From Curtobacterium sp. MCBA15_001 (lineage in GTDB: Bacteria; Actinomycetota; Actinomycetes; Actinomycetales; Microbacteriaceae), in contig NZ_MJGI01000027.1 of the NCBI RefSeq assembly GCF_001864835.1, positions 302,154 to 366,153 on the forward strand: DNA of 64,000 nt, in the 5' to 3' direction. A program made the translations under genes and the position numbers. This document shows, piece by piece, positions 60,880 through 64,000 of this stretch. Under the pieces are notes generated by a model. The model was not told the origin of the DNA. It saw only the letters and a program-made list of their open reading frames with translations, and searched no databases. How positions within the stretch are numbered: position 1 is the first letter of the stretch; every line of letters starts with the position of its first letter.

Positions 60880-63336
60880 TCAGTTGCCGGGCGCTGCGTC
60901 CTCGGTCTCGCCCTCGCCCGGGTCGCCGCCGGTGCCGTCAGCGTCGTCCCTGTCCTGCGGCCACCCGGAGAACCGCCAGGCACCGACGGACGCGTGGTCC
61001 TCCCCGTGCTCGTAGGCGAACGCCCGCGCCGCGGCACGGGCCTCGGTGAGCGTGGTGAGCAGGTCGGCGTACCGCTCGGCGTCGACACGGGTGAGCGCGT
61101 CGTGCGCCAGTGCGAAGCGGTCCATCTCGTTGCGCATGAGCATGTCGAACGGCGACGTGGTGGTGCCCTGCTCGAGGAACCCGTGCACGTGCAGGTCGTC
61201 GTGCCCGTGGCGGCGGTAGGTCAGCTGGTGCACGAGCGACGGGTAGCCGTGGAAGGCGAACACCGCGGGCGTCCCGGGCAGGAACACCTCGTCGTACCGG
61301 TCGTCGGACACCGGGTGCTCGTGCTTACGGGGGTCGCCGAGCGAGAGCAGGTCCACGACGTTGACGACGCGGACGCCGACCTCGGGCGCGTGCTGCCGGA
61401 TGATGTCCGCGGCGGCCATCGTCTCCACGGTCGGGACGTCGCCCGCGCTCACCAGGACCACGTCGACCCGACCGAGCTGCTGCTCGGTCCCGGCCCAGTC
61501 CCACACGCCGAGTCCCGCGTCCGCGTGTGCGACGGCGTCCTCGAGCGACAGGAACACCGGCTCGGGGTGCTTGCCGGCGACGATCACCTCGATGCGGTCG
61601 GTGGTCTCCATCGCGTGGGTGGTGACCGCGAGCAGCGTGTTGGCGTCGGCGGGCAGCTTGATCCGGACGAGGTCCTGCTGCTTGGACGCGACGACGTCCA
61701 GGAAGCCCGGGTCCTGGTGCGAGAACCCGTTGTGGTCCTGACGCCAGACGTGCGACGACAGCAGGATCGTCAGGTTCGACACGGGCTCGCGCCAGTCGAT
61801 GTCCGTGGACGACTCGAGCCACTTGGCGTGCTGCCCGACCATCGAGTCGATGATGTGGGCGAACGCCTCGTACGTGTTGAGGACACCGTGGCGACCGGAG
61901 AGCACGTAGCCCTCGAGCATCCCCTCGAGCAGGTGCTCGGAGAGGACCTCGATGACGCGTCCGGTCGGGGCGAGGTGCTCGTCCTCCGGGTCGTTGCCGG
62001 CGCGCCAGACCCGGTTCGTGACGTCGAACACGGCGTCGAGCTTGTTCGACACGGTCTCGTCCGGGCCGAACAGGCGGAACGTCGAACCGTTGCGCTCGGC
62101 CAGGGCGGCGAGCCACGGGCCGAGCGTCCCCGTCGAGGAGGCCTCGGTCCCGGCCTCCACCGCGAACTCGGCCAGGTCCGGTCGGTCGAGCGCGGTCCGG
62201 ATCCGGCCGCCGTTCGCGTGCGGGGTCGCGCTCATCCGGGTGTCACCGACCGGGCGGATCGCCTCGAGCAGCCCGATGCCTGCACCGTCGGCGTCGAACA
62301 GCTCCGACGGGCGGTACGACTCCATCCAGTGCTGGAGCTGTTCGCGGTGTCCCGCGTCGTCGCGGACGGCCGGCAGCGGCACCTGGTGCGCGCGGAAGGT
62401 GCCCTCGACCCGCTGTCCGTCGACCTCCTTCGGCCCGGTCCACCCCTTCGGGGTCCGGAGCACGATCATCGGCCAGCGCGGGCGGATCTCGGACGCACCG
62501 GCCATCTCGCCCGCTGCTGCCCGCGCTGCTTGACCGCGCGCCGCCGCCTGGATGTCGTCGATCGCGGCCAGGGCTCGGCGGAGCGCGCCGTCGAACAGGG
62601 CATGCACGGCGAAGGGGTCGTCGTCGACGCGGGCGGAGTCGACGATGATCGGGTCGTACCCGAGCCCCCGGAAGTACGCGGTGAGGTCCTCGGCCGGGAT
62701 GCGGGCGAGGATCGTCGGGTTCGCGATCTTCCACCCGTTCAGGTTGAGGATCGGCAGCACGGCACCGTCGGCGACCGGGTCCAGGAACGTGTGCGCCTGC
62801 CACGACCCGTTGAGTGGACCGGTCTCGGCCTCGCCGTCACCGACGACGCACGTCACGACCAGGTCCGGGTTGTCGAGCGCCGCACCGTACGCGTGCGCCA
62901 GGGAGTAGCCGAGCTCGCCGCCCTCGTTGATCGACCCGGGCGTCTCCGGCGCCGCGTGCGAGGGGATGCCGCCGGGGAAGGAGAACTGGCGGAAGAACTG
63001 CTGCAGGGTCGTGCCCGGGTACATCTCCTGCCAGGTGCCGTCGAGCCAGGCGTTCGCGTTCATCGCCGGGCCGCCGTGTCCGGGCCCGCAGACGTAGAGC
63101 ATCTCCCGGCCGGTCGCGGCGATCAGTGCGTTGCAGTGCGCGTACACGAGGTTGAGCGCGGGCGAGGTGCCCCAGTGCCCGAGCAGCCGCGGCTTGACGT
63201 CGTCCGGGCGGATCGGGCGGGACAGCAGCGGGTTGTCCAACAGGTAGATCTGGCCGACGGTCAGGTAGTTCGCGGCGCGCCACCACGCATCGATCGCGCG
63301 GATCCGGTCGGTCGTCGGCAGGTGCTCGGGAGCCAT
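60880..63336 (-). CDS. xfp: Phosphoketolase
   Basis: An 818-residue thiamine-diphosphate enzyme that splits xylulose 5-phosphate (or fructose 6-phosphate) to acetyl phosphate. GDGEAETGPLNGSWQ is the thiamine-binding motif; GHGGPAMNANAWLDGT, NEGGELGYSLAHAYGAALDN and HQDPGFLDVVASKQQDLVRI are family-specific. TACCGT 6 bases before the ATG at 63336 marks a leaderless start. Single-gene unit. It gives a phosphoketolase bypass feeding acetyl phosphate, which fits ribose supply from the nucleoside operon. Confidence 0.95.
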   Translation of the reverse strand: MAPEHLPTTDRIRAIDAWWRAANYLTVGQIYLLDNPLLSRPIRPDDVKPRLLGHWGTSPALNLVYAHCNALIAATGREMLYVCGPGHGGPAMNANAWLDGTWQEMYPGTTLQQFFRQFSFPGGIPSHAAPETPGSINEGGELGYSLAHAYGAALDNPDLVVTCVVGDGEAETGPLNGSWQAHTFLDPVADGAVLPILNLNGWKIANPTILARIPAEDLTAYFRGLGYDPIIVDSARVDDDPFAVHALFDGALRRALAAIDDIQAAARGQAARAAAGEMAGASEIRPRWPMIVLRTPKGWTGPKEVDGQRVEGTFRAHQVPLPAVRDDAGHREQLQHWMESYRPSELFDADGAGIGLLEAIRPVGDTRMSATPHANGGRIRTALDRPDLAEFAVEAGTEASSTGTLGPWLAALAERNGSTFRLFGPDETVSNKLDAVFDVTNRVWRAGNDPEDEHLAPTGRVIEVLSEHLLEGMLEGYVLSGRHGVLNTYEAFAHIIDSMVGQHAKWLESSTDIDWREPVSNLTILLSSHVWRQDHNGFSHQDPGFLDVVASKQQDLVRIKLPADANTLLAVTTHAMETTDRIEVIVAGKHPEPVFLSLEDAVAHADAGLGVWDWAGTEQQLGRVDVVLVSAGDVPTVETMAAADIIRQHAPEVGVRVVNVVDLLSLGDPRKHEHPVSDDRYDEVFLPGTPAVFAFHGYPSLVHQLTYRRHGHDDLHVHGFLEQGTTTSPFDMLMRNEMDRFALAHDALTRVDAERYADLLTTLTEARAAARAFAYEHGEDHASVGAWRFSGWPQDRDDADGTGGDPGEGETEDAAPGN

Positions 63337-63497
63337 GCCCCCACGGTACGGACGGGGGCCTGCAGAGGCGCCGGAGAAGTCGTCCCAATCCGATCTGCGC
63401 GGGGTGCCGAATCATCAGCACACAGGGCAGACGCCCAGAGCACTTCCCGGCCTCGTCCGGCCAGGACTCGACCAACTCACAGCAGAGGAACGGTTCC

Positions 63498-64000
63498 ATG
63501 CGCAAGATCACGAAGACCACGGTCTCCCTCGCCGCCGCTGGCGCGATCATCCTGGGTGGTGCCGGGTTCGGCATCACCGCCGCGAACGCCGCGACCCCGA
63601 CGGTCCACACCGTCGCCTCGTCGTCGTCGAAGATCCCCGCACCGGTCGCGTCGGTTCCCGAGGTCAAGGGCGGCAACACCTCCGTCGCGCTCGACTCGGG
63701 CTTCACCGACGCGCTGAAGGCCCTGGGTCTGACCCCGGGTGTGTCGGGTTCGGCGAAGCTCGACGGTGGCGCGGTGTCGTTCCCGATCACCGCCGGCTCC
63801 GTGACGTACTGGTCGCCGGACGGGTCGTACCGTCCCTACGTGCAGGGCCTGCTGAACCACAACGGTTCCGGTCTCACCCTCGCCGCGGGCAGCACGACCG
63901 TGACGCTGGAGAACTTCGTGGTGAACCCGGGCTCCTCCAAGCTCTACGGTGACGTCCTGGTCAACGGTGAAGTCGCTGCGTCCAACGCGTACCTGTTCTC
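63498..64000 (+). CDS. Secreted protein, N-terminal part
   Basis: The first 167 residues of an exported protein running off the right edge. The signal peptide MRKITKTTVSLAAAGAIILG ends near ANAA. The mature part is beta-rich: SVALDSGFTDALKALGLTPG, DGGAVSFPITAGSVTYWSPD, YVQGLLNHNGSGLTLAAGST and TVTLENFVVNPGSSKLYGDV, which looks like an HtaA-like actinobacterial secreted domain; I cannot assign a function. AGAGGA eight bases before the ATG sets the start. Confidence 0.75.
   Translation, partial: MRKITKTTVSLAAAGAIILGGAGFGITAANAATPTVHTVASSSSKIPAPVASVPEVKGGNTSVALDSGFTDALKALGLTPGVSGSAKLDGGAVSFPITAGSVTYWSPDGSYRPYVQGLLNHNGSGLTLAAGSTTVTLENFVVNPGSSKLYGDVLVNGEVAASNAYLF

Noticed and set aside
60529..63717. 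1062-codon plus-strand frame opposite phosphoketolase
   Set aside because: Antisense shadow; Val/Arg/His-rich with no recognisable fold.

Overview
The window is high-G+C DNA (about 70%) packed with short operons, and it reads as chromosome of a Gram-positive actinobacterium. The Rpf-LysM resuscitation factor, two LytR-CpsA-Psr wall ligases, a Ku/LigD end-joining pair with polymerase-phosphoesterase-ligase order, a phosphoketolase and many leaderless transcripts fit Microbacteriaceae, perhaps Curtobacterium; the genus is inference. I see no rRNA, tRNA, insertion sequence, prophage or CRISPR array. Two genes run off the ends: an Mrp antiporter subunit A (left) and a secreted protein (right).

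Layout. 1-7.7 kb: mrpA start; a quinone-reductase-like MDR enzyme divergent from a MarR regulator; two SDRs; a sugar-oxidising cassette (PQQ-type sugar dehydrogenase, aldo/keto reductase, SMP-30 lactonase); rlmC. 7.7-17.1 kb: cell envelope genes (Rpf, two LCP proteins), MarR with MMPL exporter, GntR, an ECF sigma factor, an EEP-fold hydrolase and a secreted protein. 17.2-22.3 kb: stress-type SDR, TetR, ThrE-like exporter, kinase-like protein and OsmC. 22.4-30.2 kb: a six-gene leftward operon for peptide uptake (binding protein, two permeases, cytosolic gamma-glutamyltransferase, fused double ATPase, GntR). 30.3-38.4 kb: TSUP permease, AlkD-like protein, deacetylase, phosphotransferase, alcohol dehydrogenase with epimerase, DUF6314, pentapeptide protein and a FAD oxidoreductase divergent from an XRE-cupin regulator. 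39.1-40.4 kb: an AT-richer insert with two unrecognised overlapping genes. 40.4-44 kb: HAD, GNAT, TetR with a DHA2 drug exporter. 44.3-48.8 kb: LacI and a nucleoside hydrolase - MFS - ribokinase operon. 48.8-58.4 kb: Ppx/GppA, a monooxygenase-like membrane protein, a stand-alone ATPase, Ku, SDR-LigD, a 57-residue protein, and an ECF sigma operon with two Asp23-like proteins. 58.4-64 kb: TIM-barrel isomerase, FAH hydrolase, a small membrane pair, phosphoketolase and a secreted protein.

Two window-wide patterns stand out. First, at least 18 genes that head transcription units carry TANNNT exactly 6 or 7 bases before the start codon with no Shine-Dalgarno, which is the signature of leaderless mRNA; genes inside operons mostly use ATGA/GTGA overlaps or a clear Shine-Dalgarno. 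Second, a palindrome family with arms GGGAGGCCC / GGGCCTCCCGTCCGTC sits after many genes, with perfect, decayed and half copies.

Regulatory dyads can be paired with their likely regulators by position: MarR (1521-1555), MarR/MMPL (10367-10380), the GntR of the peptide operon (30227-30270), XRE-cupin (38469-38495), TetR/MFS (41655-41685) and LacI/nucleoside operon (45335-45370).
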